DNA of 64,000 bases from Arthrobacter sp. zg-Y1171 (GTDB taxonomy: Bacteria > Actinomycetota > Actinomycetes > Actinomycetales > Micrococcaceae). The notes under the pieces are model-generated. The model made no database searches. It saw only the letters and a list, made by a program, of their open reading frames with translations, and had not been told where the DNA came from. The translations under genes were made by a program, and so were the position numbers. Within the stretch, counting starts at the first letter, position 1. Every line of letters starts with the position of its first letter. Where the stretch lies: NCBI RefSeq assembly GCF_025244845.1, contig NZ_CP104264.1:1860001-1924000 (forward strand), written 5' to 3'. This document shows, one piece after another, positions 19,642-29,835 of the stretch.

Positions 19642-20714
19642 GCGCGGGCCTCCCGGTTGCGTCCGGCGTTGGCATGGCCGCTGCCGTTGGACCGGCCGCC
19701 GTCGGCGCGGGCTGCGCCGGAGCGCCGGACCTCGTCCCATTCGCTGTAGGCCGTGACAATGTCACTGACCAGGCGGTGCCGGACAACGTCCACTGCCTGC
19801 AGTTCCGAGAATGCGACGTCGTCGATGCCGCCCAGGATGTCGTGGACAATCCGCAGGCCGGAGGCGGTGCCGCCGGGCAGGTCCACTTGGGTAACGTCGC
19901 CGGTGACGACCATCTTCGAGCCGAAGCCGAGACGGGTAAGGAACATCTTCATCTGCTCGGGCGTGGTGTTCTGGGCTTCATCGAGGATGATGAACGCGTC
20001 ATTGAGCGTCCGGCCGCGCATGTAGGCCAGGGGCGCCACCTCGATGGTGCCGGCCGCCATCAGGCGGGGAATCGATTCGGGGTCCATCATGTCGTGCAGG
20101 GCGTCGTAGAGCGGCCGCAGGTACGGGTCGATCTTGTCGCTCAGCGTCCCCGGAAGGAAGCCGAGCCGCTCCCCCGCTTCCACTGCCGGACGGGTGAGGA
20201 TGATCCGGTTGACCTCTTTTTGCTGCAGGGCCTGCACTGCCTTGGCCATCGCCAGGTACGTCTTGCCGGTGCCCGCAGGACCGATGCCGAAAACCACCGT
20301 GTTGCGGTCAATCGCATCCACGTAGTTCTTTTGGTTCAGGGTCTTGGGCCGAATGGTCTTTCCCCGGGTGGAGAGGATGTTCTGCGTCAGGACATCGGCC
20401 GGGCGGTGGGTGCTCTGGTCCTTGAGCATGCTGATCAGCTGTTCGAGAACCTGCGGCGTGACGCGGGTCTGGTGGCGGGCCAGTACGCGGACTTCGTTGA
20501 CCAGGCGTACGGTCTGTTCGACCTCTGCAGCGGGGCCGGACACGGACAGTTCGTTGCCGCGCACCATCAGGCTTACCTCGGGATTTGCCGTCTCAATGAT
20601 CCTGAGCGCCTCATCATTGGCACCCAGTGACTGGACCATGTGTTCCGTCGAGTCAAAGACTATTGTCTGGTTGTCCAGCCGAATGGTGCCGATTTCCGTT
20701 GAAGATTCGGTCAT
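19638..20714 (-). CDS. phoH: PhoH family protein
   Basis: This 358-residue P-loop ATPase has a likely role in RNA metabolism. The N-terminal region (about 1-110) resembles the KH-like part of PhoH2-class proteins. Walker [12 protein letters not shown] lies at about 147-157 and Walker [10 protein letters not shown] near residue 232; the helicase-like ATPase core ends near residue 325. A 30-residue disordered tail ends the protein. It is the first gene of phoH-ybeY-CNNM-era and overlaps ybeY by 4 bp. Ribosome site AAAGGG precedes the ATG. Confidence 0.94.
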   Translation of the reverse strand: MTESSTEIGTIRLDNQTIVFDSTEHMVQSLGANDEALRIIETANPEVSLMVRGNELSVSGPAAEVEQTVRLVNEVRVLARHQTRVTPQVLEQLISMLKDQSTHRPADVLTQNILSTRGKTIRPKTLNQKNYVDAIDRNTVVFGIGPAGTGKTYLAMAKAVQALQQKEVNRIILTRPAVEAGERLGFLPGTLSDKIDPYLRPLYDALHDMMDPESIPRLMAAGTIEVAPLAYMRGRTLNDAFIILDEAQNTTPEQMKMFLTRLGFGSKMVVTGDVTQVDLPGGTASGLRIVHDILGGIDDVAFSELQAVDVVRHRLVSDIVTAYSEWDEVRRSGAARADGGRSNGSGHANAGRNREARA

Positions 20715-21072
20715 ATAGACGGCCCTTTCAGGCCTTTCATCGCCCCTTATAGAGTCTGGTTTTAAAGTTCTTCGAACTTTTTACGGTGGTGGCGGCCGGT
20801 CCGGCCATCCGTCCCGGGAAAGTAAACGCCCTGGTACAGACGATTATTTCCTCGGGTCCCGGACGACGCGCCGCGCACCGCACGCTACCTAAATCTTACT
20901 TGATGTGCTCCCCGGCGAACCGACCGGCATCGGGTTTTTGTCTCGGCCCCGCAACGGTGATGTCTCAATCGTGTTTCAGTCCGGGCGCTGGCCCGTCCCC
21001 GGCACGGGAAGGCCCCAAAGCATGTGCAAAGGTTGAAGACGTACGTTTTCGAGTTACCCCAGAGGAGGATAG
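20715..21072. promoter_or_regulatory. phoH/GerMN divergent intergenic region with palindrome
   Basis: This 358-bp gap separates divergent genes. At 20764-20780 there is a perfect inverted repeat AAAGTTC-TTC-GAACTTT. About 13 bp closer to phoH a TATAAG box (minus, 20746-20751) could be its -10, which would put the palindrome over the -35. Near 21036 there is the self-complementary ACGTACGT. A strong ribosome site (AGAGGAGGA) precedes the GerMN gene. No gene was seen in the gap. Confidence 0.4.
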
Positions 21073-22044
21073 ATGGACGCCGGATCCAACGACGCAACGT
21101 CCTGTCTCCGAGGGCTTCGCCAGCGGTATTTCCTGGCCGGTTCCCTGTTGGCCGCGGCTGCGCTGGGGCTGGGTGGATGCGGCGTCTTAGCCGAGAATCC
21201 CACCATCACGATGCCGTCGTCCTTCGACGGCTCAGACGCCTCCGCTGCTGCTCCAATGACGGTCTCCCCGCCGGCGGAGGCCAGTTCCGCCGGAACGCTC
21301 ATGCCGGTGTACTGGCTGGGACGGAACGACTCGACGGTCAGTCTTTACCGTGAGTTCCTCTCCTCGGACAACACCGGTGATCCCATCGGCGAGGCAGTCC
21401 AGGCCATGACGGCGGCCCAACCGCTGGACCAGGACTACTTCACTCCCTGGCACGCGGCGGACAGCGTCACCGCATCCATTTCCAGCAAGAACGTCATTAC
21501 CGTGGACATCTCCTCGGACGCGTTCAAGGGCTCCCTCGACTCGGGCATGGCCCACCGTGCAGTGCAGCAGCTGGTCTACACCGCCACGGCAGCAGCAGCC
21601 AACGCGGGGTTGACCACCGTAGGGCAGGAAAGCAGCGTGGCGATCCTGGTGGACGGCAAGGAGGGGTACCGCGCGTTCGGCCATGTGACCCTGGAGGAGC
21701 CGCTGCACAGGGATCCCGCGCTGGTGGCACCGATCTGGGTGATTGATCCGCAGGAATCGCAGATCCGGGGCACCGAGGTCGAGGTCAGCGGGACTGCGGT
21801 GGCGCAGACGGTTGAACTGCTCTGGCGGGCCGAACCCATAGTGGACGGCAGGCCGTCGGCCGGGGCTGCGGCTTCCGGCAGCGTGCAACTGGACAAGGCG
21901 CCCGGCAAGACGGGCGAATTCAGCTTCACAGCTTCCCTCGCCCCGGGCGAATACAGCCTCCGGGTCTTCTACAGCGGGCAGGAAACCGCCGGGGATTCCA
22001 AGCGCATTACGGTGTCTGCTTCCCGGGAGGATCCGGAGGGCTAG
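21073..22044 (+). CDS. GerMN/Gmad2-domain lipoprotein
   Basis: This 323-residue secreted lipoprotein has a lipobox LGLGGC (Cys36) after a short hydrophobic signal. A GerMN domain follows (about 78-205; MPVYWLGRNDSTVSLYREF). A C-terminal Gmad2-type immunoglobulin-like domain is at about 215-320 (VSGTAVAQTVELLWR and FSFTASLAPGEYSLRV). Despite the spore-germination name, these domains occur widely in non-sporulating actinobacteria and probably act at the cell envelope. It is a single plus-strand gene set between rsmE and phoH, two minus-strand genes that are usually close together. It has a strong ribosome site. Confidence 0.88.
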   Translation: MDAGSNDATSCLRGLRQRYFLAGSLLAAAALGLGGCGVLAENPTITMPSSFDGSDASAAAPMTVSPPAEASSAGTLMPVYWLGRNDSTVSLYREFLSSDNTGDPIGEAVQAMTAAQPLDQDYFTPWHAADSVTASISSKNVITVDISSDAFKGSLDSGMAHRAVQQLVYTATAAAANAGLTTVGQESSVAILVDGKEGYRAFGHVTLEEPLHRDPALVAPIWVIDPQESQIRGTEVEVSGTAVAQTVELLWRAEPIVDGRPSAGAAASGSVQLDKAPGKTGEFSFTASLAPGEYSLRVFYSGQETAGDSKRITVSASREDPEG

Positions 22045-22057
22045 CCCGGTGGTCTTC

Positions 22058-22825
22058 CTACCAGCGGCCGAGCAGCGAATTCAGCACGGCCAGCGCCGCC
22101 GGACCTGCAGTGGAGGAACGCAGCACATGCGGTCCGAGCCGGACGGCGACCGCTCCGGCACCGCGCAGCGCTTCCAGCTCGGCGGGGCTGATGCCGCCTT
22201 CCGGACCCACGACTACCGCAATGGAGGCGGAGGCCTCGTCGGGACCGCGCCTGCCAAGGTCACGCACCGCATCCGCCAGCGGCACGTCGGCCTCCTCATG
22301 GAGGACAAGGACGAGGTCAAGTTCCGCCAGCCTGGCCGGCAGGGCACGGCTGTCCAGCGCGGGCTCCACCGCAGGGATGCGGGAACGGCGGGACTGCTTG
22401 GCAGCGGCAAAGGTCAGGGCCTGCCATTTGGCCTGTCCCTTAACCGCCTTCTCGGCGCGCCACCGGACAATGCTGCGGTCGGATTGCCACGGGATCACCG
22501 TGTCCACACCCAGCTCGGTCGCGGCTTCCACTGCCTGCTCGTCCCGGTCCCCCTTGGCCAGCGCCTGGACCAGGAAGAACCGTTCGGGCTCGACCGGTTC
22601 GTCGATGACACCTGACACCCGCAGTTCCAGAAGCGACGCACCGGTTTCCGTTACCGTGCCGGTGAGCCGGCGGCCGGCGCCGTCGACCACGTCCACGCTT
22701 TCACCGGCTCCGAGGCGCTTCACAGATACAGCGTGCCGAGCTTCCGGGCCCTCGAGACGGAAGATGTCTCCGGGCCCGGCCGCCGCCACCTGCGCCGGGT
22801 CACCGAAGAAAATCGGGTTGGTCAT
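22058..22825 (-). CDS. rsmE: 16S rRNA (uracil1498-N3)-methyltransferase
   Basis: This 255-residue SPOUT-family enzyme methylates U1498 of 16S rRNA. The N-terminal PUA-like part (RLEGPEARHAVSVKRLGAGESVDVVDG) and the C-terminal knot are both recognisable; the SAM-binding end reads VVGPEGGISPAELEAL and RLGPHVLRSSTAGPAALAVL. It starts one base after the dnaJ stop and belongs to hrcA-dnaJ-rsmE. Confidence 0.96.
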   Translation of the reverse strand: MTNPIFFGDPAQVAAAGPGDIFRLEGPEARHAVSVKRLGAGESVDVVDGAGRRLTGTVTETGASLLELRVSGVIDEPVEPERFFLVQALAKGDRDEQAVEAATELGVDTVIPWQSDRSIVRWRAEKAVKGQAKWQALTFAAAKQSRRSRIPAVEPALDSRALPARLAELDLVLVLHEEADVPLADAVRDLGRRGPDEASASIAVVVGPEGGISPAELEALRGAGAVAVRLGPHVLRSSTAGPAALAVLNSLLGRW

Positions 22826-22826
22826 C

Positions 22827-23966
22827 TCAGAGGTTGCCCAGACGGTCCCGCAGCTTGGCGAAAACGCCGTTACCTGAGCTATTGAGCTTTCCCTCGCTGT
22901 ATTCCTCGCCGCGCAGCTTGGCGAGGCGGCGGAGCAGTTCCTCCTGCTCGGAGTCCAGCTTCTGCGGGGTCTCCACGTGCAGGTGCACCCGAAGATCGCC
23001 GCGGCCGTGGCCGCGCAGGTGCGTGACGCCCAGGTCGTTGAGGACGGACACCTCGCCGGACTGCGTGCCGGGCTTGACGGTGATTTCGCGTTCGCCGTCG
23101 AAGGTCTCCAGTGCCACGGTGGTTCCCAGCGCTGCGGCAGTCATGGGGATGGTGAGTGTGGCGTGCAGGTCGTCGCCGTCACGGAGGAACGTCGGGTCAT
23201 TGTTGACCCGGATCTCCACGTACAGATCGCCGGCGGGGCCGCCGGCCATCCCGGCTTCACCCTGCCCGCCGAGCTGGATCCGGGTACCGGTGGCGACGCC
23301 GGCCGGGATCTTGATGGTCAGGGTACGCCGGTTGCGGACACGGCCCTCGCCGGAGCACTCGTGGCAGGGGTCCGGGATGACGGTGCCGAAGCCGTTGCAG
23401 GTGCCGCAGGGTGCCGAGGTCATGACCTGGCCCAGGATCGAGCGGACCGCCCGCTGGACCTGACCGGTGCCGTGGCAGATGTCGCAGGTGCGCGGAGAGG
23501 TGCCGGGCTGGCAGCAGGAACCGTCGCAGGTGGGGCAGACGACTGCAGTGTCGACGTCGATCTTCTTGTTGGTGCCGAAGACGGCATCCTTGAGGTCGAT
23601 CCGGACGTTGATCAGGGCGTCCTGTCCGCGGCGGCTGCGTGAGGCCGGTCCGCGTCCTCCGCCCGGGGCGCCGCCGCCGAAGAAGGTGTCGAAGATGTCC
23701 TGGAAACCGAACCCCTGGGCGCCGAAACCGCCGCCTCCGAAGCCGTTGTCGTTGCCGTTCTCGTTGCCCGTGGTGTCGTAGATCCGCCGTTTTTCCGGAT
23801 CGGAAAGAACCTCGTAGGCGTGCGATACGGCTTTGAACTCGTCCGAGGCGCCCGGAGCATTGTTGACGTCCGGGTGCAGCTTGCGGGCTAGCTTCCGGTA
23901 CGCCTTCTTGATTTCTTCACCGGTGGCGTCTCGTCCGACACCCAGAACCTGGTAGTGATCGCTCAC
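22827..23966 (-). CDS. dnaJ: Chaperone DnaJ (DnaJ2 type)
   Basis: This 379-residue co-chaperone stimulates DnaK. J-domain with HPD at residues 31-33; Gly/Phe-rich linker; four zinc-binding repeats [24 protein letters not shown] and CHECSGEG; C-terminal substrate domain. GTG 23966 gives the normal start [10 protein letters not shown]; the frame upstream is non-homologous. It follows hrcA by about 100 bp. Linkage to hrcA rather than dnaK marks it as the second actinobacterial DnaJ. Confidence 0.96.
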   Translation of the reverse strand: MSDHYQVLGVGRDATGEEIKKAYRKLARKLHPDVNNAPGASDEFKAVSHAYEVLSDPEKRRIYDTTGNENGNDNGFGGGGFGAQGFGFQDIFDTFFGGGAPGGGRGPASRSRRGQDALINVRIDLKDAVFGTNKKIDVDTAVVCPTCDGSCCQPGTSPRTCDICHGTGQVQRAVRSILGQVMTSAPCGTCNGFGTVIPDPCHECSGEGRVRNRRTLTIKIPAGVATGTRIQLGGQGEAGMAGGPAGDLYVEIRVNNDPTFLRDGDDLHATLTIPMTAAALGTTVALETFDGEREITVKPGTQSGEVSVLNDLGVTHLRGHGRGDLRVHLHVETPQKLDSEQEELLRRLAKLRGEEYSEGKLNSSGNGVFAKLRDRLGNL

Positions 23967-24071
23967 TCGTGCACATCGCTTTCCTGTATTGCGTGCCTTC
24001 AAACTTTGAAGACGGAGGTTGGGTTCCCGCCGGTTCCCCGGCAGGCGGGTCCGTAACTGCTGGGGACCGCG

Positions 24072-25085
24072 TTAGTTGTTCAGTATTCGGGACAGGTACC
24101 TGGCCACGGCTCGCACCGCTGCCATGGTGGTGGGATAGTCCATCCGCGTGGGACCGAGAATGCCGACCTTCGCGGTGGCGTCGGGACCGTATCCCGTAGC
24201 CACCACCGAGGCTTCCGACAATCCGCCGTACGGATTCTCCCGGCCGATCCGGACGGCAACGCCGCGGGCATCCTGTTCCATCTCCGACAGCAGCCGCAGC
24301 ATCACCACTTGCTCCTCGAGCGCTTCGAGCACGGGACCGATAGTCAGCGGGAAGTCTACAGTGGAGCGGGCCAGGTTGGCTGTCCCTGCCATCACCATGC
24401 GGTCCTCGCGGTTGATGCCGGCCAGCTGCTCCAGGCAGTGCCCCAGGGAGTTGCCCACGCGCCTGCGTTCGGCCGGCACCGTGGCAAGGGCATTGGCCAG
24501 CTGGCTCGTGATGCTACTCAGCGGCGTGCCTGCCAACGCGGACAGGAAGTGCTGGCGCAGGTCGCCCAGGTCCGGCTCCGTCACCGGCTGCGGAACGGTA
24601 ATGACGCGCTGCTCCACCCGCCCCGTGGTCGAGATGAGCACTACCAGCACCTGCGCCGGAGCCAGCAGGACAAATTCAATGTGCCGGACCTTGGCATTGC
24701 CCAGATGCGGGTACTGCACCACGGCCACCTGGTTGGTCAGCTGCGACAGCAGCCTGACGGTACGGTCCATCACATCGTCGAGGTCGTCGGCTTCTTCCAG
24801 CAGCGACTGGATGGCGCGGCGTTCGGGAGCGGAGAGCGGCTTGACGTCGGAAATCCGGTCGACGAACAGGCGGTAGCCCTTGTCGGTGGGGATGCGCCCG
24901 GCGGACGTGTGCGGGGCGGTGATCAGCCCCTCTTCCTCAAGGGCGGCCATGTCATTTCGGATGGTGGCCGAGGAAACACCCAGGTGATGCCGTTCCACAA
25001 GTGCCTTGGATCCCACGGGCTCCCGCGAATGGACGTAGTCCTCAACAATGGCGCGGAGGACCTCGAGTCGGCGTGGCTCACTCAT
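24072..25085 (-). CDS. hrcA: Heat-inducible transcription repressor HrcA
   Basis: This 337-residue repressor binds CIRCE elements and responds to GroE availability. The N-terminal winged helix ([23 protein letters not shown]) and the motif [19 protein letters not shown] (about 34-52) are intact. The C-terminal effector domain ends [20 protein letters not shown]. The ATG has a strong GGGAGGG site. A CIRCE element lies 124 bp upstream, consistent with autoregulation, and a second CIRCE in the window precedes hsp20, a probable target. Confidence 0.97.
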   Translation of the reverse strand: MSEPRRLEVLRAIVEDYVHSREPVGSKALVERHHLGVSSATIRNDMAALEEEGLITAPHTSAGRIPTDKGYRLFVDRISDVKPLSAPERRAIQSLLEEADDLDDVMDRTVRLLSQLTNQVAVVQYPHLGNAKVRHIEFVLLAPAQVLVVLISTTGRVEQRVITVPQPVTEPDLGDLRQHFLSALAGTPLSSITSQLANALATVPAERRRVGNSLGHCLEQLAGINREDRMVMAGTANLARSTVDFPLTIGPVLEALEEQVVMLRLLSEMEQDARGVAVRIGRENPYGGLSEASVVATGYGPDATAKVGILGPTRMDYPTTMAAVRAVARYLSRILNN

Positions 25086-25099
25086 GGATTTCCCTCCCT

Positions 25100-25142
25100 G
25101 TTGATCGGCGGTTGATCGGCGGTTGCTCGGCGGTTGCTCGGC
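25100..25142 (-). repeat. Four tandem 11-bp repeats in the hrcA 5' leader
   Basis: Two copies of GTTGATCGGCG (25100-25121) are followed by two of GTTGCTCGGCG (25122-25142, the last one base short). They lie between the CIRCE element and the hrcA ATG and would be in its mRNA leader. Confidence 0.9.
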
Positions 25143-25154
25143 ATTCTTACTTGC

Positions 25155-25190
25155 GTGGTGATCCGTGTGGTGACCTGTGTGGTGACCTAT
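25155..25190 (-). repeat. Three tandem 12-bp repeats in the hrcA 5' leader
   Basis: Units GTGGTGATCCGT, GTGGTGACCTGT and GTGGTGACCTAT run head to tail. This is a second array beside the 11-bp array and of unrelated sequence. Confidence 0.9.
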
Positions 25191-25205
25191 GGGCAGAGCA
25201 CCGGA

Positions 25206-25235
25206 CGTTTAGCACTCACAGTGTTCAAGTGCCAA
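25206..25235 (-). promoter_or_regulatory. CIRCE element and promoter of hrcA
   Basis: TTAGCACTC-N9-AAGTGCCAA (25209-25235) matches the CIRCE consensus TTAGCACTC-N9-GAGTGCTAA with two changes. Read on the minus strand, TTGGCA (25230-25235) and TAAACG (25206-25211) are spaced 18 bp and could be -35 and -10, so HrcA bound here would block the polymerase. The same layout occurs at hsp20. Confidence 0.75.
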
Positions 25236-25327
25236 GTCTAGTACGGATCGGCAGCGTTGCTAGCATTGAGGAACCCGCGGCCTGCTGCGGTTTCCGCCCG
25301 ATCAGAACCGTAAGTGAGGCAACTTCC

Positions 25328-26176
25328 GTGTCCAGCTTTTCCTGGGGTCCGCAGGACATCACCGCGCCGGCCCGGACCGTCCTGCGCAAAGTCGGCGCCG
25401 AAACCGGCCTGGTCCTTGAGGACGTTGCCTCGGGCTGGGTTGGTGCGGTGGTGCGCGTGGAGAAATCCGGCGGACTGCACCTGATGGTGCTGGAAGACCG
25501 GCGCGGGAAAAAGAAATCCTTCGAACTGGGCTTCGGCTTCCTGCTCGAGGGCGAGCCGGTGGAAGTTGTGCCCGCGGCTGCGGCGGCGGCCAAGGCAGGT
25601 CCGGCCCGGACGGCGTCCGGCTCGGTCCGCGTCGCCAACCAGCGCGCCCGCACCGCCCGGGCCAGCCGCATCTGGGTGGAGGGCAAGCACGACGCCGAAC
25701 TGGTGGAGAAGGTATGGGGCGATGACCTGCGGGTGGAGGGAATCGTCGTCGAGCCCCTCCACGGCGTCGACGACCTGTACTCCGCGGTCCGGGAGTTTTC
25801 CCCGGGCCCGGGGCGCAGGCTGGGCATACTGGTGGATCACCTGGTTCCGGGCTCCAAGGAATCGCGCATTGCCGCCGAGGCGATGACCTCCCCCGGCGCG
25901 CCGGGCAATGTCTTGATTGTCGGGCATCCGTACGTGGACGTCTGGCAGGCCATCAAGCCGTCCGTGATCGGGCGTACCGCCTGGCCCGTGGTCCCCCGTC
26001 ACCTGGACTGGAAAACCGGCATCCTGCAGGGACTGGGCTGGCCGCACCGCGACCATACCGACGTCGCAATGGGCTGGAAGAAGCTGCTGGGGCAGGTGAA
26101 CAGCTATGCGGATCTGGAACCGTCACTGCTCGGACGAGTGGAGGAAGTCATCGATTTCCTGACCGTTCCCGGGTGA
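25328..26176 (+). CDS. DUF3097 protein, possible TOPRIM-like fold
   Basis: This 282-residue actinobacterial protein has unknown function. Residues 1-85 resemble a small beta-rich domain with FSWGPQDI. A basic linker (about 95-115) precedes IWVEGKHDAELVEKVW (Glu118, Asp122) and later LGILVDHLVPGSKE (Asp170). These resemble the first glutamate and the acidic loop of TOPRIM enzymes such as RNase M5, although the second Asp of DxD is Leu here. GTG 25328 has GAGG 8 nt upstream and gives the family-like start; the open frame upstream covers the CIRCE region. It is divergent from hrcA and followed by a DUF4870 gene. The nuclease link is inference. Confidence 0.82.
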   Translation: MSSFSWGPQDITAPARTVLRKVGAETGLVLEDVASGWVGAVVRVEKSGGLHLMVLEDRRGKKKSFELGFGFLLEGEPVEVVPAAAAAAKAGPARTASGSVRVANQRARTARASRIWVEGKHDAELVEKVWGDDLRVEGIVVEPLHGVDDLYSAVREFSPGPGRRLGILVDHLVPGSKESRIAAEAMTSPGAPGNVLIVGHPYVDVWQAIKPSVIGRTAWPVVPRHLDWKTGILQGLGWPHRDHTDVAMGWKKLLGQVNSYADLEPSLLGRVEEVIDFLTVPG

Positions 26177-26293
26177 GACGCGCATCGCACTGCCTCTTTC
26201 CTTTCCGTGAGGAAGCGTGCGAGCCAGTACTCTTGAGGAATACGTAGTAGTGGACCGACCCTGTGTCACCATGAGCCAAAAGGAAAATACGCC

Positions 26294-26722
26294 GTGTCCA
26301 ACACACGCCAGAACCACCGCCCCCGACCGGAAGAACACGGCGGAGCGCAGCGTCCTGTTTACCAGGGGGCTCCGGCCAACGCACTGCCGCTGACCGCGTC
26401 CGAAGACCGGCAGTGGGCAACTCTGGCGCACTTCGGCGGCATCCTCGCTTTTGTTCCGTCGCTGATCATCTACCTGGTGTTCCGCGACCGCGGTCCGTTC
26501 ACTGCCCAGGAATCCAAGGAAGCCCTGAACTTCACGCTTCCGCCCAGCATTGCTGCCCTGACCGTCTGGGCGTTGTCCTTCATTCCCGAGATCGGCGGCT
26601 TCTTCGCCGTGCTCAATGCCATGATCTGGGTCTACGTGGCTGTGTCCTCGGTGATCGCAGGCATCGAGTGCAACCGCGGCCGGCCGTACCGCTACCCGCT
26701 CAACCTGCGCCGCATCAAGTAG
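26294..26722 (+). CDS. DUF4870 domain membrane protein
   Basis: This 142-residue protein has a polar N-terminus (about 1-35) and DRQWATLAHFGGILAFVPSLIIYLVF, the usual DUF4870 opening. Helices lie at about 43-61, 82-97 and 100-120. Function is unknown. The GTG start has AAAAGGAAAA upstream. It is convergent with hemW, with 30 bp between the stop codons. Confidence 0.85.
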   Translation: MSNTRQNHRPRPEEHGGAQRPVYQGAPANALPLTASEDRQWATLAHFGGILAFVPSLIIYLVFRDRGPFTAQESKEALNFTLPPSIAALTVWALSFIPEIGGFFAVLNAMIWVYVAVSSVIAGIECNRGRPYRYPLNLRRIK

Positions 26723-26752
26723 CGCCGCAGGGCGGGACCGCTGCCGGGGAAC

Positions 26753-27985
26753 TCAGTCCGGCAGCAGCCGCCGGACCACTGCGTCGGCCAGCAGCCGGCC
26801 CCGCGGCGTGAGGATCACCTTGCCGGTCAGCGCAGCGCGCGGATCCACAAGGCCGTCGGCCATGAGTCCCGCCACGGCCAGCCTGCCGGGCTCACGCAGC
26901 CGGTCCAGTGCCAGGCCTTCAGCGAGCCGGGTCCGCAGCATAACGTCTTCCATGTACCGGGTATCGGCGTCCAGGGTCTCGCGTCCGACGGCGGGCGACT
27001 CCCCCGCGCCGATCCGCTGGGCATAGGCGGTGGGATGCTTGGCATTCCACCAGCGCACGCCGCCGGCGTGTGAATGGGCACCCGGGCCGACGCCCCACCA
27101 GTCATCACTGCGCCAGTAGGCCAGGTTGTGCCGGCACTGGTCCTCGGGGGTCCGCGCCCAGTTGCTGACCTCGTACCAGTTCAGTCCGGCGGCGGTCATC
27201 ATTTCATCCGCCAGCACGTATTTGTCGGCGTGGTCGTCGTCGTCGATGGGCGGGACCTCGCCGCGGCGCATCCGGGCGGCGAGCTTGGTCCCTTCTTCGA
27301 TGATGAGCGCGTAGGCGGAGATATGGTCAGGCTCGTAGCTCAGTGCCTCTTCGAGCGAGTGCTTCCAGTCGGCCATGGACTCCCCGGGAGTTCCATAGAT
27401 GAGGTCCACGCTCACGTGCAGGCCGGCGTCGCGCGCCCACTGCACGGCCTGCGGAACCCTCGACGGCGTGTGCGTGCGGTCCAGCACTGCCAGCACGTGC
27501 GGCACGGCGGACTGCATGCCGAAGGAAACCCGGGTGAAGCCGGCGTCGGCAAGCAGCTGCAGGGACTGCGGCGTGACGGAGTCCGGGTTCGCTTCGGTGG
27601 TGACTTCGGCGCCGGGCGCCAGGCCCCACTGGTCGACGGCGGTGCGGAGGATCAGCGCGAGGTCCTCCGCCGGGAGCAGCGTGGGAGTGCCGCCGCCGAA
27701 GAAGACGGTGCCCATCCGGCGCTCCGGCAGGCCCGAACGCCGCAGGGCGTCAGCGGCAAAGACCACCTCGCGGGCCGCCGTGCCGCCGTAGGCAGCCTGC
27801 GACGCACCGCCGCCCAGCTCGGTGGCCGTATACGTGTTGAAATCGCAGTAGCCGCAGCGGACGGAGCAGAACGGAATGTGGACGTACAGTCCGAAGTTCC
27901 GCTCCGCTGCTCCGTCCGCGGCCTGTGCGGGGAGGAGACCGTCGGCAGGTGCCGGGTCTCCGAGGGGCAGTGCACTGGGTGTCAC
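26753..27985 (-). CDS. hemW: Heme chaperone HemW (radical SAM)
   Basis: This 410-residue protein is related to oxygen-independent coproporphyrinogen oxidase. It has the radical-SAM cluster C40-x3-C44-x2-C47 in [13 protein letters not shown], then GGGTPTLL and EANPDSVTP. HemW proteins bind and transfer heme and usually lack the true oxidase's extra cysteine residue; that fits the CGYC-D end here. An N-terminal extension of 30 Ala/Pro-rich residues precedes [11 protein letters not shown]. Its start overlaps the lepA stop by 4 bp, a conserved lepA-hemW pair. Confidence 0.94.
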   Translation of the reverse strand: MTPSALPLGDPAPADGLLPAQAADGAAERNFGLYVHIPFCSVRCGYCDFNTYTATELGGGASQAAYGGTAAREVVFAADALRRSGLPERRMGTVFFGGGTPTLLPAEDLALILRTAVDQWGLAPGAEVTTEANPDSVTPQSLQLLADAGFTRVSFGMQSAVPHVLAVLDRTHTPSRVPQAVQWARDAGLHVSVDLIYGTPGESMADWKHSLEEALSYEPDHISAYALIIEEGTKLAARMRRGEVPPIDDDDHADKYVLADEMMTAAGLNWYEVSNWARTPEDQCRHNLAYWRSDDWWGVGPGAHSHAGGVRWWNAKHPTAYAQRIGAGESPAVGRETLDADTRYMEDVMLRTRLAEGLALDRLREPGRLAVAGLMADGLVDPRAALTGKVILTPRGRLLADAVVRRLLPD

Positions 27986-29835
27986 TTCTTGGATTTGTCC
28001 TTGGACTCGTCGGAGGAAAGCGCAGCCACGAAGGCTTCCTGGGGAACTTCCACGCGGCCCACCATCTTCATGCGCTTCTTGCCTTCCTTCTGCTTTTCCA
28101 GCAGCTTGCGCTTACGGCTGATGTCGCCGCCGTAGCACTTGGCAAGCACGTCCTTGCGGATGGCGCGGATGGATTCGCGGGCGATGATGCGGGAGCCGAT
28201 GGCTGCCTGGATGGGCACTTCGAACTGCTGCCGCGGGATCAGCTCACGCAGCTTGCCGGTCATCATAACGCCGTAGGCGTAGGCCTTGTCCTTGTGCGTG
28301 ATGGAGCTGAAGGCGTCAACCTGTTCGCCCTGAAGCAGGATGTCCACCTTGACCAGGTCGGCGACCTGTTCGCCGTCGGCCTTCCAATCGAGGGAGGCGT
28401 AGCCGCGGGTCTTTGACTTGAGGATGTCGAAGAAGTCGAAAACGATTTCGGCCAGCGGCAGGCGGTACCGGATTTCCACCCGGTCCTCGGAGAGATAGTC
28501 CATGCCGCCCAGAACGCCGCGGCGGGACTGGCACAGCTCCATGATGGCGCCGACAAATTCATTCGGCGCCAGGATCGTGGCCGAGACCATCGGCTCGCGG
28601 ACCTCTTTGATCTTGCCTTCGGGGTACTCGCTGGGGTTGGTCACGGTGACCACCTTTTTGTCCTCGAGCGTCACCTCGTACTCCACGTTGGGGGCAGTGG
28701 AGATCAGGTCCAGGTTGTACTCGCGCTCGAGGCGTTCACGGGTGATTTCCAGGTGCAGCAGGCCCAGGAAGCCCACCCGGAAGCCGAAGCCCAGCGCCGC
28801 GGACGTCTCGGGTTCGTATACCAGCGCGGCATCGTTGAGCATCAGCTTTTCCAGCGCTTCGCGGAGCACCGGGTAGTCGGCGCCGTCGATGGGGTACAGC
28901 CCGGAGAACACCATGGGTTTGGGATCGGCGTAGCCCTCGAGTGACTTCTCGGCCGGCTTGGCCAGGTTGGTGACGGTGTCGCCCACCTTGGACAGGCGTA
29001 CATCCTTCACGCCGGTGATGAGGTACCCCACCTCACCCACGCCCAGGCCCTTGGACGGGGTGGGTTCCGGCGAGCTCACACCGATTTCGAGGAGCTCATG
29101 GCTGGCCCGGGTGGACATCATCTGGATGCGTTCACGCGGGGACAGCGACCCGTCGATCACGCGGACATAGGTGACGACGCCGCGGTAGGTGTCATACACG
29201 GAGTCGAAGATCATGGCTCGGGCGGGAGCGTCGGGGTCGCCCACCGGTGCCGGAATCTCGCGGACAATCTGGTCCAGCAGGGCTTCAACGCCAACACCGG
29301 TCTTGCCGGAGACCCTCAGCACGTCCTCCGGATCGCCGCCGATCAGCTTCGCCAGTTCCTCGGCGTACTTCTCCGGCTGCGCCGCCGGGAGGTCGATCTT
29401 GTTCAGGACCGGAATGATGGTCAGGTCGTTTTCCATCGCCAGGTAAAGGTTCGCCAGCGTCTGCGCCTCGATACCCTGGGCGGCGTCCACCAGCAGCACT
29501 GCTCCTTCGCAGGCAGCCAGGGAACGGGAGACTTCGTAGGTGAAGTCCACATGGCCCGGAGTGTCGATCATATTCAGGGCGTAAGACTGCCCGTCCAGTT
29601 CCCACGGCATGCGTACGGCCTGGGACTTGATGGTGATGCCGCGCTCACGCTCGATATCCATCCGGTCCAGGTACTGGGCCTTCATGTTCCGGTGCTCAAC
29701 CACTCCGGTGGACTGGAGCATGCGGTCGGCCAAGGTGGACTTGCCGTGGTCGATGTGGGCGATGATGCAGAAGTTTCTGATGATCGCCGGATCCGTCGCG
29801 GCAGGCACCGGCGAGAAGCGGGCCATGGGTGACAC
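27982..29835 (-). CDS. lepA: Elongation factor 4 (LepA)
   Basis: This 617-residue ribosome-dependent GTPase promotes back-translocation and helps initiation-complex assembly. G1 [17 protein letters not shown] (G3) and NKID (G4) are present, with EF-G-like domains II, III and V and the LepA-specific C-terminal domain ending [16 protein letters not shown] 29835 was chosen because AAAGGA lies 9 nt upstream; an upstream TTG lacks a site. It is followed by hemW with a 4-bp overlap. Confidence 0.97.
   Translation of the reverse strand: MSPMARFSPVPAATDPAIIRNFCIIAHIDHGKSTLADRMLQSTGVVEHRNMKAQYLDRMDIERERGITIKSQAVRMPWELDGQSYALNMIDTPGHVDFTYEVSRSLAACEGAVLLVDAAQGIEAQTLANLYLAMENDLTIIPVLNKIDLPAAQPEKYAEELAKLIGGDPEDVLRVSGKTGVGVEALLDQIVREIPAPVGDPDAPARAMIFDSVYDTYRGVVTYVRVIDGSLSPRERIQMMSTRASHELLEIGVSSPEPTPSKGLGVGEVGYLITGVKDVRLSKVGDTVTNLAKPAEKSLEGYADPKPMVFSGLYPIDGADYPVLREALEKLMLNDAALVYEPETSAALGFGFRVGFLGLLHLEITRERLEREYNLDLISTAPNVEYEVTLEDKKVVTVTNPSEYPEGKIKEVREPMVSATILAPNEFVGAIMELCQSRRGVLGGMDYLSEDRVEIRYRLPLAEIVFDFFDILKSKTRGYASLDWKADGEQVADLVKVDILLQGEQVDAFSSITHKDKAYAYGVMMTGKLRELIPRQQFEVPIQAAIGSRIIARESIRAIRKDVLAKCYGGDISRKRKLLEKQKEGKKRMKMVGRVEVPQEAFVAALSSDESKDKSKK

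Noticed and set aside
26740..26765. Terminator hairpin between the DUF4870 gene and hemW
   Set aside because: GCTGCCGG/CCGGCAGC overlaps the hemW coding end and has no T run; chance pairing in GC-rich DNA is likely.
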